Assembly (NCBI GenBank): GCA_021769025.1
Contig: JAETTS010000146.1
Location: forward strand, 1-6,515
Source: Enterocloster bolteae
GTDB lineage: Bacteria > Bacillota_A > Clostridia > Lachnospirales > Lachnospiraceae
Length of the DNA stretch: 6,515 nt
Direction of reading: 5' to 3'
Made by a program: the position numbers and the translations under genes. The stretch's first letter is position 1; every line of letters begins with the position of its first letter. Under the pieces are notes generated by a model that was not told where the DNA came from, searched no databases, and saw nothing but the letters and a program-made list of their open reading frames with translations. Shown piece by piece: positions 5,897 to 6,515 of this stretch.

Positions 5897-6479
5897 TCCT
5901 CTGGAATATATTGTACTTGGAATTGACGGGGTCAGTTTTCTGGACGTGGATTACTCCATCTCTCATTCCCGGCACAATTATCAGGATCAGAAAGAGATTC
6001 TGACCATCATTAACCTGCTTCTGGAGGAAGTCCACAGAGAACAATACGGCTATGAACTGGTATGCCATAACCTGTTAGAGATGCTTTTGATTCACATTAT
6101 ACGCTGGCAGAAGCTGATTCCCACTCCTGTCAGCACAATTGCTACCACCAAGGAATGCAGCCAGATAAAACGCTATATTGACTCCCATTACAGCGAAGAT
6201 CTGTCCCTTGAATTTCTGGCATCCCACTCCCATATGAATAAGTTTTACCTGGTTCACGCATTTATCAGGTTTACAGGACAGTCTCCGATCCAGTATCTGA
6301 TAAACAAACGGCTGGACGTAAGCTGCGAACTGTTAAAGAGCACCAATCACTCCATCTCTGAGGTGGCTGCTTCCGTAGGCTTCTCCTCACATTCCTACTT
6401 TGCACAGTCCTTTAAAAAGTGGAAAGGTATGAGTCCAAAAGAATACCGGAGACAGCAGCTTAAGGCCCATGATGGGTAA
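5895..6479 (+). pseudogene. AraC-family transcriptional regulator lacking its N-terminal part
   Basis: Homology starts abruptly at NPLEYIVLGIDG, which in full-length relatives (about 280-300 residues) lies roughly 90-100 residues in, within the cupin sensing domain. The remaining 194 residues hold the end of that domain, a helical linker (QKEILTIINLLLEEVHRE) and an intact DNA-binding domain of about 100 residues. That domain has two helix-turn-helix units: EDLSLEFLASHSHMNKFYLV and SISEVAASVGFSSHSYFAQS, ending in the signature KWKGMSPKEYRR. The stop is TAA at 6477. An in-frame ATG at 5859 exists, but its first dozen codons run antisense through the sugar-binding-protein fragment and it has no proper ribosome binding site, so it is not a native start. 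Ancestrally it probably controlled the divergent carbohydrate operon. A shortened DNA-binding protein could still be made, but that is speculation. Confidence 0.75.
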
Positions 6480-6515
6480 AGCCGCTTAACTGGCTAACCT
6501 GTTTGAAATGTCTTC

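Noticed and set aside
5880..5910. Insertion-sequence scar at the AraC/binding-protein junction
   Set aside because: No terminal inverted repeats, target-site duplication or transposase coding could be seen. A simple deletion or assembly join explains it better.

Overview
The window looks like part of a chromosome from a Gram-positive, anaerobic, moderate-GC member of the Clostridia, most likely a gut Lachnospiraceae relative. This is inferred from the lipoprotein style, strong AGGAG-type ribosome binding sites, a cobalamin riboswitch, and remnants of a GH112 (galacto-N-biose/lacto-N-biose type) phosphorylase locus. Nearly everything is read from the minus strand. No tRNA, rRNA, CRISPR array or insertion sequence was seen.

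Region 1 (about 4211 down to 1, minus strand) is a cobalamin-controlled uptake operon. A good sigma-A type promoter (4183-4211) is followed by a complete cobalamin riboswitch aptamer (3990-4159). About 100 bases later comes a Rho-independent terminator (3851-3888), the presumed off-switch. The first gene (1977-3731) encodes a lipoprotein that joins an intact CbiK-type sirohydrochlorin cobaltochelatase domain to two diverged copies of a beta-rich, NEAT-like module. Next are a FecB/BtuF-type ABC substrate-binding lipoprotein (576-1904) and the N-terminal half of a FecCD/BtuC-type permease (1-525), which runs off the window. Together they suggest a cell-surface tetrapyrrole or corrinoid capture system in which a metal chelatase sits outside the membrane next to the importer. 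This is the most interesting functional unit here.

Region 2 (4236 to 6479) looks like a carbohydrate locus collapsed by deletions. An intact amidohydrolase-2 family gene (4236-5018) overlaps by ATGA the end of an open frame that is not a normal gene. The 3' two thirds of that frame is the C-terminal part of a GH112 phosphorylase (5015 to about 5665). Its 5' third is a fragment of a sugar ABC transporter substrate-binding protein (about 5666 to 5896). This fragment abuts head-to-head a plus-strand AraC-family regulator (about 5895-6479) that has lost its N-terminal sensing region and its start. The simplest model is an ancestral order of regulator (+), then divergently SBP, permeases, GH112 and amidohydrolase (-), hit by two deletions. 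One removed the 5' ends of the SBP and regulator genes with the promoter region between them. The other fused the SBP to GH112 in frame. A chimeric assembly is the main alternative.

The 504 bases between 3731 and 4236 hold no gene. They contain the promoter, riboswitch, terminator and untranslated leader.
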